The position numbers and the translations under genes were made by a program. From positions 62,001-126,000 of the forward strand of contig NZ_FWFV01000002.1 in the NCBI RefSeq assembly GCF_900172315.1: DNA of 64,000 nucleotides, written 5' to 3'. This DNA comes from Palleronia marisminoris (GTDB taxonomy: Bacteria; Pseudomonadota; Alphaproteobacteria; Rhodobacterales; Rhodobacteraceae). Of the stretch, positions 1 through 6,377 are shown one piece after another; positions within the stretch are counted from its first letter, which is position 1; each line of letters begins with the position of its first letter. The notes below the pieces were generated by a model. The model searched no databases. It was not told where the DNA came from and was given only the letters and a program-made list of their open reading frames with translations.

Positions 1-490
1 CGCGCGCCTCGACGATGGCCTGCGCGATGCGGCGCGAGGCGCGGTCTTCGCCGTAATGGTAAATGATGTCGGCCAGCACGCCCTCGGGCGCATCGTTGAC
101 GACGTCGGCCGCCGTCATCCCCTCGTCACCCATCCGCATGTCGAGCGGCCCGTCGCGCATGAACGAGAACCCCCGCTCGGCCTGGTCGAGCTGCATGGAT
201 GACACCCCGAGATCCAGCACAACCCCGTCGGCCGGCGCCCCCGCCAGCGTGTCGAGGTCCGAGAACGTCCCCTGCACGAGATGAAGCGCCTCGCCATACT
301 CATCCGCCCATTCGGCGGCCATGGCGAAAACGGTCGGATCGCGGTCGATGCCGACGACGGCGTCAGCGCCGGCGGCCAGCAGCCCGCGCGCATAGCCCCC
401 TGCCCCGAACGTGCCGTCGATCCAGAGACCTTGGATCGGCGCGCATTCAGCTATGATCGAGGATAGAAGAACCGGGATGTGCGGCGCCAT
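1..490 (-). CDS. rsmH: 16S rRNA (cytosine-1402-N4)-methyltransferase RsmH, partial
   Basis: The reading frame starts with ATG at 490 and runs leftward off the window edge, so only about 163 N-terminal residues are present. It begins [12 protein letters not shown] and carries the family landmarks: a glycine-rich SAM loop ([14 protein letters not shown]), the acidic strand [18 protein letters not shown] and the block DGPLDMRM. RsmH methylates N4 of C1402 in the ribosomal P site of 16S rRNA using S-adenosylmethionine. It lies 3 bases downstream of the mraZ stop, the normal second position of the division and cell wall (dcw) cluster, and is surely co-transcribed with mraZ. The GTGATCC stretch before the ATG overlaps the mraZ end. 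Identification is firm; the C-terminal half cannot be judged. Confidence 0.93.
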   Translation of the reverse strand, partial: MAPHIPVLLSSIIAECAPIQGLWIDGTFGAGGYARGLLAAGADAVVGIDRDPTVFAMAAEWADEYGEALHLVQGTFSDLDTLAGAPADGVVLDLGVSSMQLDQAERGFSFMRDGPLDMRMGDEGMTAADVVNDAPEGVLADIIYHYGEDRASRRIAQAIVEAR

Positions 491-493
491 GGA

Positions 494-1009
494 TCACTCC
501 TCGTCGTCTTCGTCACCATCGAGGTAGTCCATCGGATCCCGGTCGGGATCGTAGTCGATCGCCGGGTCTGCGGGCGGCCGTTCGGTCGCCGTCGCGTGAG
601 CGTCGGGCTTCCAGAGGCGGAAGCTGTCGCCGCGCCCGGCGAAGACCACGGTATCGTTCGCGGAGATCCCCAGCTTGTCGCGCCCGCGAGCCGGAAGGAC
701 GATACGACCCGTATCGTCGAGGACGAGCTGCTGCGACTTCTCGTAGATTGCCTCCTCGAGCTGATTGCGGCGGGGATCGGACTTGGGCATCCGCCGGATC
801 TGCTTTGTGATCTTCTTGAGCCGCGCGAGGGTCATCCCCTCGAGGTAGGGCGTCCGCTCGTCGCCGAAGACCAGAAGGAAGGTTGCGGGGGTGCCTGGCT
901 CGCGGTCCTGGTGGCCTTGGTCGATCACTTTCCGGAAGTCGGCAGGAATGGAGAGACGCGCCTTGGCGTCGATCTTGTTCTCGTGTTGGCCGATGAACAC
1001 GTCGAACAA
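494..1009 (-). CDS. mraZ: Transcriptional regulator / division protein MraZ
   Basis: This 171-residue protein matches MraZ from its first residues (FIGQHENKIDAKARLSIPADFR), with the second SpoVT/AbrB-like repeat around residues 85-130 (VLDDTGRIVLPARGRDKLG). MraZ forms ring-shaped oligomers that bind repeats in its own promoter and regulate the dcw cluster. The start is read as TTG at 1009 because it is preceded at 8 bases by an AAGGAG ribosome site and because the next residues FDVFIGQHE are the conserved beginning. The C-terminal 30 residues are very acidic (about 10 Asp/Glu in the last 14), longer than the roughly 150 residues of enterobacterial MraZ. It is first gene of the leftward mraZ-rsmH operon and has an unusually long leader containing a terminator. 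Confidence 0.95.
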   Translation of the reverse strand: MFDVFIGQHENKIDAKARLSIPADFRKVIDQGHQDREPGTPATFLLVFGDERTPYLEGMTLARLKKITKQIRRMPKSDPRRNQLEEAIYEKSQQLVLDDTGRIVLPARGRDKLGISANDTVVFAGRGDSFRLWKPDAHATATERPPADPAIDYDPDRDPMDYLDGDEDDEE

Positions 1010-1017
1010 AAAGGCTT

Positions 1018-1023
1018 CTCCTT
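1018..1023 (-). promoter_or_regulatory. Ribosome binding site deciding the TTG start of mraZ
   Basis: On the minus strand the sequence reads AAGGAG followed by 8 bases and then TTG TTC GAC. No ATG or GTG is available in this frame close by, so this site supports TTG initiation, which may hold MraZ translation low. Confidence 0.7.
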
Positions 1024-1079
1024 GACCGACCAGCCGACACGTGATTCAGCTGATTCTGTGGACAGATTTCCCGCGACGG

Positions 1080-1119
1080 AAAACGGCGACCCGAACTGCT
1101 GCCACGGTTCGGATCGCCG
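1080..1119 (-). terminator. Intrinsic terminator inside the mraZ leader (UpsM-type 3' end)
   Basis: Read leftward, the arms 1119-1107 and 1096-1084 form a 13-bp stem (CGGCGATCCGAAC against GTTCGGGTCGCCG) whose only non-Watson-Crick pair is a U-G wobble. The loop is 10 bases and the stem is followed directly by TTTT. It sits 70 bases upstream of the mraZ start and no gene ends before it, so it would stop transcripts begun in the leader. The wobble is only tolerated in the minus-strand RNA, which fixes the direction. Confidence 0.75.
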
Positions 1120-1310
1120 TCAATCCCGTTTACCGGGTTCGTCCGATAGCGCGCGCCACCTGGGGGGATGTCTGCTCGCTCGCGCACCGGATCTTATTGT
1201 CGAAGTGACCGCGTAGTTTTTTGTTTTGAGCTGCCTGTATGAAGCCTGCCATCTTTGCTTTGACGTTCGGGTCTTCGTCGCCCGTTTCGCCTACCGCCCT
1301 TCGATGGGTT
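1080..1310 (-). ncRNA. Candidate leader-derived small RNA upstream of mraZ, UpsM-like
   Basis: In Rhodobacter sphaeroides the dcw cluster is preceded by a long 5' leader that yields the abundant sRNA UpsM, which ends at a Rho-independent terminator before mraZ. The same arrangement is seen here: about 300 non-coding bases, noticeably more A/T-rich than neighbouring genes, ending in a strong minus-strand terminator at 1080-1119. The 5' end given is a guess; no convincing sigma-70 promoter was found. A 63-codon frame on the same strand (1130-1321) lacks a ribosome site and is not thought to be a gene. Primary sequence identity to UpsM was not tested. Confidence 0.45.
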
Positions 1311-1339
1311 AGGTATTCCATGGGAATTCATGGGCGACA

Positions 1340-1466
1340 ACCACAAATCTCGCTCGCCTGCGCCACCGGCTGGGAAAGTATGGCCTAGACCACACAGTCT
1401 CGTGATTCTTTCGTGTTTGATCTGGAATATGTGGTCTCTCCCCGGATCTCGAACACCACATGTGGT
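1340..1466. promoter_or_regulatory. Cluster of ACCACA/TGTGGT half-sites in the mraZ upstream region
   Basis: ACCACA occurs at 1340-1345, AGACCACA at 1387-1394, its inverse TGTGGTCT at 1430-1437, and a perfect 12-bp palindrome ACCACATGTGGT at 1455-1466. These fall in the A/T-richer leader or promoter region of the mraZ transcript. They could be operator half-sites, possibly for MraZ itself, but they do not match the enterobacterial TGGGN direct repeats and no factor can be named. Confidence 0.2.
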
Positions 1467-1469
1467 TGG

Positions 1470-1834
1470 AAAAATTTCCGACCCGAATGTGGCGCAAATG
1501 AGGCCCCGCCCGACTGAACGCCGTGATCAGGGCCGCCACACGCACGGCTCGAGGCGCTTCAGAAGCGGTTTCCCCCGAATCCCGCGGCAGGTCCCATGAT
1601 TTCCCAATAAGCGGGGTGCTTCCGATTCCCCCACCCTTGGCGCGCGAAGGCCGCGTCCCGCAGATCAGACCGGAGACCTGACCTCATGAGGGGATGCGGG
1701 TGCAGTTAGCGGTCGCGGGGCATTGCGCGTGCTGCATAGCGGCATTGACGATGCCCCAGATTGTGCACTCGCAGCAAACGGCTATTTAGGGGTCAACGCC
1801 GGCGACGACGATGCCAACAAGAGGCCAGAATAGA
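1470..1834. other. Intergenic region between divergent mraZ leader and DUF1127 gene
   Basis: No gene is seen in these 365 bases. The right part must hold the promoter of the DUF1127-hairpin array transcript. A weak pair TTGTGC (1761-1766) and CTATTTA (1782-1788) is the best eye-level candidate and could suit a heat-shock-type sigma factor, which drives the related R. sphaeroides operon, but this is not secure. Confidence 0.3.
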
Positions 1835-2044
1835 ATGACACTGTCGAACATCCTTCACGTTCCCTTCGCAGAGAACCGTTTCGATGCGTTCCGCCAGGAA
1901 ATGCGTGCCCGTTACGGCGCCTGGAAGGTGTACCGCCAGACCCGCGACGAACTCGGCGCCCTCTCGGACCGCGAGCTCAACGACCTGGGCCTGCATCGCT
2001 CCGGCATCCGTGCCGTGGCTCTCGAAGCGGCCTACGGCAACTGA
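1835..2044 (+). CDS. ccaF1: DUF1127 small RNA-binding protein (CcaF1-like)
   Basis: A 69-residue basic protein whose C-terminal half is a typical DUF1127 domain (KVYRQTRDELGALSDRELNDLGLHRSGI). In R. sphaeroides the DUF1127 protein CcaF1 is encoded directly upstream of the CcsR small RNAs, is co-transcribed with them, binds RNA and helps their maturation. The same arrangement is present here: the first hairpin of the array begins about 10 bases after the TGA. The ATG at 1835 was preferred over 1811 because AAGAGG lies 10 bases before it and the extra eight residues look non-conserved. The mRNA is expected to be the 5' part of a long precursor that is cut into the small RNAs. The symbol is by analogy. 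Confidence 0.85.
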   Translation: MTLSNILHVPFAENRFDAFRQEMRARYGAWKVYRQTRDELGALSDRELNDLGLHRSGIRAVALEAAYGN

Positions 2045-2052
2045 TTTCCGAT

Positions 2053-2127
2053 TTCGGGCCGGGCGGACCTCCTCCCCCGCGCGTCCCGAACTAGCGGCGG
2101 CACCGACCTCCTCCCCGGTGCCGCCGC
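2053..2127 (+). ncRNA. CcsR-like small RNA unit 1
   Basis: First hairpin closes with TTCGGG (2053-2058) against CCCGAA (2085-2090). Second hairpin has a perfect 12-bp stem, GCGGCGGCACCG (2094-2105) against 2116-2127. Both loops are ACCTCCTCCC. The unit starts 9 bases after the ccaF1 stop. Confidence 0.8.
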
Positions 2128-2142
2128 CCCAAGAACAAGATT

Positions 2143-2212
2143 GCGAGCGCCTACCTCCTCCCGGGCGTGAGCATTCGGCGGCGACGTCCACCTCCTCCCG
2201 GACGTCGCCGCC
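2143..2212 (+). ncRNA. CcsR-like small RNA unit 2
   Basis: The first hairpin has a short CGCCT/GGGCG stem. The second has a perfect 13-bp stem, GGCGGCGACGTCC (2177-2189) against 2200-2212. Both show the invariant ten-base loop. Confidence 0.8.
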
Positions 2213-2221
2213 ACACGTGAC

Positions 2222-2294
2222 ATACGAGCACCCACCTCCTCCCGGGCGCCTCGTATTCGGCGACGACACCGACCTCCTCCCCGGTGTCGTCGCC
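2222..2294 (+). ncRNA. CcsR-like small RNA unit 3
   Basis: The first hairpin pairs ATACGAG (2222-2228) with CTCGTAT (2250-2256) plus an inner CACCC/GGGCG part. The second has a perfect 13-bp stem, GGCGACGACACCG (2259-2271) against 2282-2294. Confidence 0.8.
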
Positions 2295-2302
2295 ACAGAT
2301 TA

Positions 2303-2373
2303 CGCAGCGCCGACCTCCTCCCCGGTGCTGTGTTTCAGGCGGCGATACCTACCTCCTCCCGGGTATCGCCGCC
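2303..2373 (+). ncRNA. CcsR-like small RNA unit 4
   Basis: The first hairpin pairs CGCAGCGCCG (2303-2312) with CGGTGCTGTG (2323-2332) using G-U wobbles. The second pairs GGCGGCGATACCT (2338-2350) with GGGTATCGCCGCC (2361-2373), closed by a U-G pair. Confidence 0.8.
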
Positions 2374-2382
2374 GAACCTGAC

Positions 2383-2454
2383 ATACGGGCGCCGACCTCC
2401 TCCCCGGTGCACGTATCTGGCGGCGGCGCTCACCTCCTCCCGAGCGCTGCCGCC
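2383..2454 (+). ncRNA. CcsR-like small RNA unit 5
   Basis: The first hairpin pairs ATACG (2383-2387) with CGTAT (2412-2416) and GCGCCG with CGGTGC around the loop. The second pairs GGCGGCGGCGCTC (2419-2431) with GAGCGCTGCCGCC (2442-2454), one G-U wobble. Confidence 0.8.
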
Positions 2455-2462
2455 ACAACCGG

Positions 2463-2534
2463 ATGCGTAACGCCTACCTCCTCCCGGGCGTACGTATAGA
2501 GCGGCGACATTCACCTCCTCCCGAATGTCGCCGC
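2463..2534 (+). ncRNA. CcsR-like small RNA unit 6
   Basis: The first hairpin pairs TGCGT/ACGTA outside and CGCCT/GGGCG inside. The second has a perfect 12-bp stem, GCGGCGACATTC (2501-2512) against 2523-2534. Confidence 0.8.
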
Positions 2535-2543
2535 TACAAGATC

Positions 2544-2617
2544 AGCATACGCGCGCCGACCTCCTCCCCGGCGCACGTCAATGGCGGCGATGCCCACCTC
2601 CTCCCGGGCATCGCCGC
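2544..2617 (+). ncRNA. CcsR-like small RNA unit 7
   Basis: The first hairpin pairs GCGCCG (2553-2558) with CGGCGC (2569-2574). The second has a perfect 12-bp stem, GCGGCGATGCCC (2584-2595) against 2606-2617, and is followed by TTTTGTCTTT, so it ends the transcript. Confidence 0.8.
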
Positions 2618-2627
2618 TTTTGTCTTT
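2584..2627 (+). terminator. Rho-independent terminator of the hairpin array
   Basis: The fourteenth hairpin (12-bp GC-rich stem, ten-base loop) runs directly into TTTTGTCTTT. The array transcript thus ends 14 bases before the stop codon of the convergent uvrD gene. Read in the other direction no T-run follows, so it would not stop uvrD transcription. Confidence 0.85.
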
Positions 2628-2640
2628 CAGACCCTGAAAA

Positions 2641-5037
2641 TCAGAACGGGACGTCGCCTGCCTGCGCGGCCTCGACCAGGAAGCGGCCCAGGAGCTTCTT
2701 GGAGCCCGCCTTGTCGAAGGCGACGTCGATCTTGTCCCCCTCGAACGCCGTCACGGTGCCGTAGCCGAACTTCTGGTGGAACACCCGGTCGCCCTCCGCA
2801 AAGGCCGAGATCGCCTCGGCATCCACGACCATGTTGCGCTGCTCGCGCGGCTGGCTCATCGGGCGGCTCTGGCTGCGCGCCTGCATCCGCCGCCACCCCG
2901 GAGAGTTGTAGACATCCGCCCGGCTCGCCTTGTCATGCAGGTCCGACTGCTGGCTCGCCATGATCTGCGGCGAGGCGCTCGCCGCCATGCCGGCCGCACC
3001 GTAGCCGCCGCCATAGAGGCCCGGCGGCGTCAGAACCTCGACATGCGCCTCGGGCAACTCGTCGATGAAGCGCGAGGGCAGCGCCGATTGCCACTGTCCG
3101 TAGACGCGCCGGTTCGCCGCGAACGAGATCGTGCAGACCTCTTCGGCGCGGGTGATGCCGACATAGGCAAGGCGGCGCTCTTCCTCGAGGCCCTTGAGCC
3201 CCGATTCGTCCATCGACCGCTGCGAGGGGAACAGCCCATCCTCCCACCCCGGCAGGAAGACGGCGGGAAACTCGAGCCCCTTCGCCGCGTGAAGCGTCAT
3301 GATCGAGACCTTGGCCCCCTCGGCCTCGCTCTCGTTGTCCATGATGAGCGCGACGTGTTCGAGGAAGCCCTGAAGGTTCTCGAACCCTTCCAGCGCCTTC
3401 ACCAGTTCCTTGAGGTTCTCGAGCCGCCCCGGCGCGTCCGGGTCCTTCGCGTCCTGCCACATCGCGGTGTAGCCGGACTCGTCCAGAAGCGCCTCGGCCA
3501 GGGCGATATGATCGCCGTCGGGGTCGCGGACAGCGTCGTGCCACCGGGCGATGCCGTCAACCAGCACGCGCAATTCGGCCCCGCCCTTGCCGCCGAGCCC
3601 CTTGTCCTGCAGCAGGATCCGCGCGCCGTCGACAAGGCTGACGCCGTTGTCCCGCGCGGCGAGCTGGATTTTCTGCTGCGCCTTGTCGCCGAGGCCGCGC
3701 TTGGGCGTGTTCACGATCCGCTCGAAGGCGAGGTCGTCGTCGGGCGAGACGGCGAGGCGGAAATAGGCCATCGCGTCGCGAATCTCCATCCGCTCGTAGA
3801 AGCGGGGGCCACCGATGACGCGGTAGGGCAGCCCGATGGTCAGGAAGCGGTCCTCGAACGTGCGCATCTGGTGCGAGGCACGCACGAGGATGGCCATCTC
3901 GTCCAGGCTCATGGGCCGTAGCCCCCGCGTGCCCGCGGACATCGATTCGATCTCTTCGCCGACCCAGCGGGCCTCTTCGTCGCCGTCCCAGTGGCCGATC
4001 AGCCGGACCTTCTCGCCCTGCTCTTCCGCCGTCCACAGCGTCTTGCCGAGACGCCCCTTGTTGGCGTCGATGACACCGCTCGCGGCGGCCAGGATGTGCG
4101 GGGTCGAGCGGTAATTCTGCTCGAGCCGCACGACCTTGGCGCCGGGGAAGTCGGTCTCGAACCGCAGGATGTTGCCAACCTCGGCACCGCGCCAGCCGTA
4201 GATCGATTGGTCGTCATCGCCCACGCAGCAGATGTTCTTGTGCCCCTGCGCAAGTAGCCGAAGCCACAGGTACTGCGCGACGTTCGTGTCCTGGTACTCG
4301 TCCACCAGGATGTAGCGGAACCTGTTTTGATAACGCAGCAGCACGAACGGGTGCTCTTGGAAGATCGTTACCATGTGCAGCAACAGGTCGCCGAAATCGA
4401 CAGCGTTCAGCTCTATCAAGCGGCGCTGGTAGTAGTCATAAAGTTCTGACCCACGGTGGTCGAATTCACTCGCCTCGCTGGCCGGAACCTTCGCAGGCTT
4501 CAGAGCGCGGTTCTTCCAACTGTCGATCAACCCCAGTAGCATCCGGGGCGGCCAGCGCTTTTCATCGATGTTCTCGGCAACGATGAGCTGCTTCAACAGC
4601 CGCAACTGGTCGTCTGTGTCGAGGATCGTAAAGCTATCCTTGAGGCCCACCAGCTCGGCGTTCTCGCGAAGAAGCCTGGCGCAGATTGCGTGGAAGGTAC
4701 CCATCCAACGAACTGGTTCCCGTTGGTTGAAGGGAGTCTTTTCCAGCCGGCTCTTCATCTCCCGTGCCGCCTTGTTAGTGAAGGTCACAGCGAGAATCTG
4801 ATTTGCACTCGCGCGGCCTGTCTTCTGTAGGTGCGCGATTCGCGCCATCAGCGCCTTCGTCTTGCCTGTTCCCGCTCCGGCCAGGATCAACAGTGGGCCG
4901 TTGAGTGTCTCAACCGCCTCGCGCTGCGCGGAATTCAGGTCATCCAAATAGCGGTCAGGCTGCGCGCGCGCGGCGGCGGCGCGCTGCGACAGGCTGACCG
5001 CGTTCTCGAAGGCGTTGTCTTCGTCGTAACTCGTCAT
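2641..5037 (-). CDS. uvrD: ATP-dependent 3'-5' DNA helicase UvrD/PcrA
   Basis: A 798-residue superfamily 1A helicase with all motifs in order: Walker A (AGAGTGKTK, about residue 53), DEYQDTN with Walker B, GDDDQSIYGWRGA, LEQNYRS, TLHAAKGLEFP and EERRLAYVGITRA. A C-terminal Tudor-like module (HQKFGYGTVTAFEGDKIDVAF), typical of PcrA/UvrD and implicated in RNA polymerase contact, is present. It unwinds DNA in nucleotide excision repair, mismatch repair and replication restart. A GTTC-N7-GTTC SOS box lies 43 bases before the ATG, so LexA control is likely. The first third of the gene (about 4300-4760) is lower in GC (near 52-58 percent by hand count) than most of the rest (mostly 65-75 percent). 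Confidence 0.96.
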   Translation of the reverse strand: MTSYDEDNAFENAVSLSQRAAAARAQPDRYLDDLNSAQREAVETLNGPLLILAGAGTGKTKALMARIAHLQKTGRASANQILAVTFTNKAAREMKSRLEKTPFNQREPVRWMGTFHAICARLLRENAELVGLKDSFTILDTDDQLRLLKQLIVAENIDEKRWPPRMLLGLIDSWKNRALKPAKVPASEASEFDHRGSELYDYYQRRLIELNAVDFGDLLLHMVTIFQEHPFVLLRYQNRFRYILVDEYQDTNVAQYLWLRLLAQGHKNICCVGDDDQSIYGWRGAEVGNILRFETDFPGAKVVRLEQNYRSTPHILAAASGVIDANKGRLGKTLWTAEEQGEKVRLIGHWDGDEEARWVGEEIESMSAGTRGLRPMSLDEMAILVRASHQMRTFEDRFLTIGLPYRVIGGPRFYERMEIRDAMAYFRLAVSPDDDLAFERIVNTPKRGLGDKAQQKIQLAARDNGVSLVDGARILLQDKGLGGKGGAELRVLVDGIARWHDAVRDPDGDHIALAEALLDESGYTAMWQDAKDPDAPGRLENLKELVKALEGFENLQGFLEHVALIMDNESEAEGAKVSIMTLHAAKGLEFPAVFLPGWEDGLFPSQRSMDESGLKGLEEERRLAYVGITRAEEVCTISFAANRRVYGQWQSALPSRFIDELPEAHVEVLTPPGLYGGGYGAAGMAASASPQIMASQQSDLHDKASRADVYNSPGWRRMQARSQSRPMSQPREQRNMVVDAEAISAFAEGDRVFHQKFGYGTVTAFEGDKIDVAFDKAGSKKLLGRFLVEAAQAGDVPF

Positions 5038-5079
5038 GCCTCACCATACCGCGCCGGAGCCTCCGATCACAAGCGCCAT

Positions 5080-5094
5080 GTTCCCTACTTGTTC
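5080..5094. promoter_or_regulatory. LexA (SOS) box GTTC-N7-GTTC
   Basis: GTTC at 5080-5083 and GTTC at 5091-5094 are separated by exactly seven bases, the direct repeat recognised by alphaproteobacterial LexA. It lies in the 104-base divergent gap between uvrD and the hydroxy-acid oxidase gene, 43 bases from the uvrD start. uvrD is a standard SOS gene, so this orientation is the more likely target. Confidence 0.75.
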
Positions 5095-5141
5095 CTGTCC
5101 GGCAGCCATTGTTTATCATACTCGCCTTCGGAGACCGACCC

Positions 5142-6308
5142 ATGAGCAGGTCTGGAGGCGTGCGCGGCGAGCCGCTAGAAGACGCCATGGATCTCGACGA
5201 CCGCGCCCCCTCTCTCGCCGATCTCTCTGCCATCGCCCGCCGGCGAGTGCCGCGCTTCGTGTGGGAGTATCTCGACAGTGCGACCGGCGACGAGACGTCC
5301 AAGCGCGGGAACACGGCAGCACTCGACGCGGTCAGGCTGGTGCCGCGCGTGCTGTCGCCGGTCGAGGCCGACCTGACCACGAAGGTGCTTGGGCACGATT
5401 GGGCTCTGCCGGTCGGGATGGCGCCTGTGGGCATGTCGGGGCTGGTCTGGCCCGGTGCCGAATCGGCGCTGGCGGGGGCGGCCCATCGGGCCGGCATCCC
5501 CTATTGCCTGTCGACCGTCGCCTCGGCCACGCCGGAAGAGATCGGCCCCCTGACCGGCGGGCGCGGGTGGTTCCAGCTCTACCCGCCCCGCGATTCGGGC
5601 ATAAGGCGCGACATGCTGGCCCGCGCCCGGGACTCAGGGTTCGAGACGCTGATCCTGACCGCCGATGTCGGCACCCCCTCGCGCCGCGAGCGGCAACGGC
5701 GCGCGCGCCTGTCGAACCCGATGCGCCTGACGCCGTGGATCGTGGCGCAGGCGGCCCTTTGCCCCGCCTGGTCGATCGCGACGCTGCGAGCAGGCGTTCC
5801 ACGGCTGAAGACGCTCGAGCCCTATGTTCGGAACGCGCCCGGCGGGACCACGGGGCATATCGGCTATCAACTGCGCGTCTCGCCCGACCGCGCCTATCTC
5901 GAGGCGCTGCGCGCAGAGTGGGACGGCCCCCTCGTCGTCAAGGGGGTCCTACATCCGGCGGACGCCCAGGCGCTGGACGGGGTGGCGGACGCGGTCTGGG
6001 TCTCGAACCACGGGGGCCGCCAGTTCGAGGCTGCACCCGCCGCCGCCACCGTCCTGCCCGCGATCCGCGATGCCCTGCCGGACATGCCGCTGATCGCCGA
6101 TGGAGGCGTCCGGTCGGGGACGGACGTGTTGCGGCTGATCGCGCTGGGGGCCGACATGGTGATGCTGGGGCGCGCGTTTCACCACGGGTACGCCGCGTTC
6201 GGACAAGCGGGGATCGACCACGCGATCCATGTCCTGCGCGAAGGGCTGATCGCGGATATGGGGCAGCTGGCCATCGCGTCCCCGGCCGAAGCGAAAGCGC
6301 GCCTCTAG
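5142..6308 (+). CDS. FMN-dependent alpha-hydroxy-acid oxidase/dehydrogenase (LldD family)
   Basis: A 388-residue member of the L-lactate dehydrogenase/glycolate oxidase family. These enzymes oxidise 2-hydroxy acids to 2-keto acids with FMN in a TIM barrel. Visible landmarks are FVWEYLDSATGDE near the N-terminus, the FMN-contacting PVGMAPVGMSG segment, the active-site SNHGGRQ block with the catalytic histidine near residue 289, and ADGGVRSGTDVLR followed by ALGADMVMLGRAF for FMN phosphate binding. The ATG at 5142 has GGAGA seven bases upstream; an internal ATG at 5187 (MDLDDRAPSL) is where most relatives appear to begin and is possible. The substrate cannot be told from sequence; L-lactate, glycolate or mandelate are all open. 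Confidence 0.85.
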   Translation: MSRSGGVRGEPLEDAMDLDDRAPSLADLSAIARRRVPRFVWEYLDSATGDETSKRGNTAALDAVRLVPRVLSPVEADLTTKVLGHDWALPVGMAPVGMSGLVWPGAESALAGAAHRAGIPYCLSTVASATPEEIGPLTGGRGWFQLYPPRDSGIRRDMLARARDSGFETLILTADVGTPSRRERQRRARLSNPMRLTPWIVAQAALCPAWSIATLRAGVPRLKTLEPYVRNAPGGTTGHIGYQLRVSPDRAYLEALRAEWDGPLVVKGVLHPADAQALDGVADAVWVSNHGGRQFEAAPAAATVLPAIRDALPDMPLIADGGVRSGTDVLRLIALGADMVMLGRAFHHGYAAFGQAGIDHAIHVLREGLIADMGQLAIASPAEAKARL

Positions 6309-6377
6309 CCTTCATGGACAGTGCGGCGGACGCGCACTATCGTTTCGCTGCAACTGCGAAATGAAGGCCTTTCGATC

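Larger units (their letters stand above)
2053..2627 (+). repeat. Array of 14 hairpins with invariant ACCTCCTCCC loops (expanded CcsR/cuckoo RNA locus)
   Basis: Fourteen copies of ACCTCCTCCC, with CCTCCTCCC starting at 2068, 2107, 2154, 2191, 2235, 2273, 2314, 2352, 2396, 2433, 2477, 2514, 2560 and 2597, are each flanked by inverted repeats so that the ten bases form the loop. Hairpins alternate: odd ones have a short or interrupted stem, even ones a 12-13 bp stem usually starting GGCGGCG. Two hairpins make a unit of about 81 bases, giving seven units. Stem sequences differ between copies but pairing is kept, while the loop never changes, which is strong evidence for selection on RNA structure. 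The loop contains CCUCC, the anti-Shine-Dalgarno core of 16S rRNA. The R. sphaeroides relatives (CcsR1-4) are stress-induced sRNAs processed from the DUF1127 transcript. The last hairpin doubles as terminator. Confidence 0.93.

Noticed and set aside
1130-1321. 63-codon leftward frame upstream of mraZ
   Set aside because: No ribosome site, atypical codon use and overlap with a terminator-bearing leader; read as part of an untranslated RNA.
2053-2627. CRISPR array
   Set aside because: Repeats are inverted-repeat hairpins with variable stems and a fixed loop, with no identical direct repeats plus unique spacers and no cas genes.
1884-2963. Long rightward reading frames through the hairpin array (1884-2381, 2284-2499, 2463-2963)
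   Set aside because: They are low-complexity Pro/Ser-rich products of the repeated CCTCCTCCC sequence, change frame between units and lack ribosome sites. The RNA structure explains the DNA.
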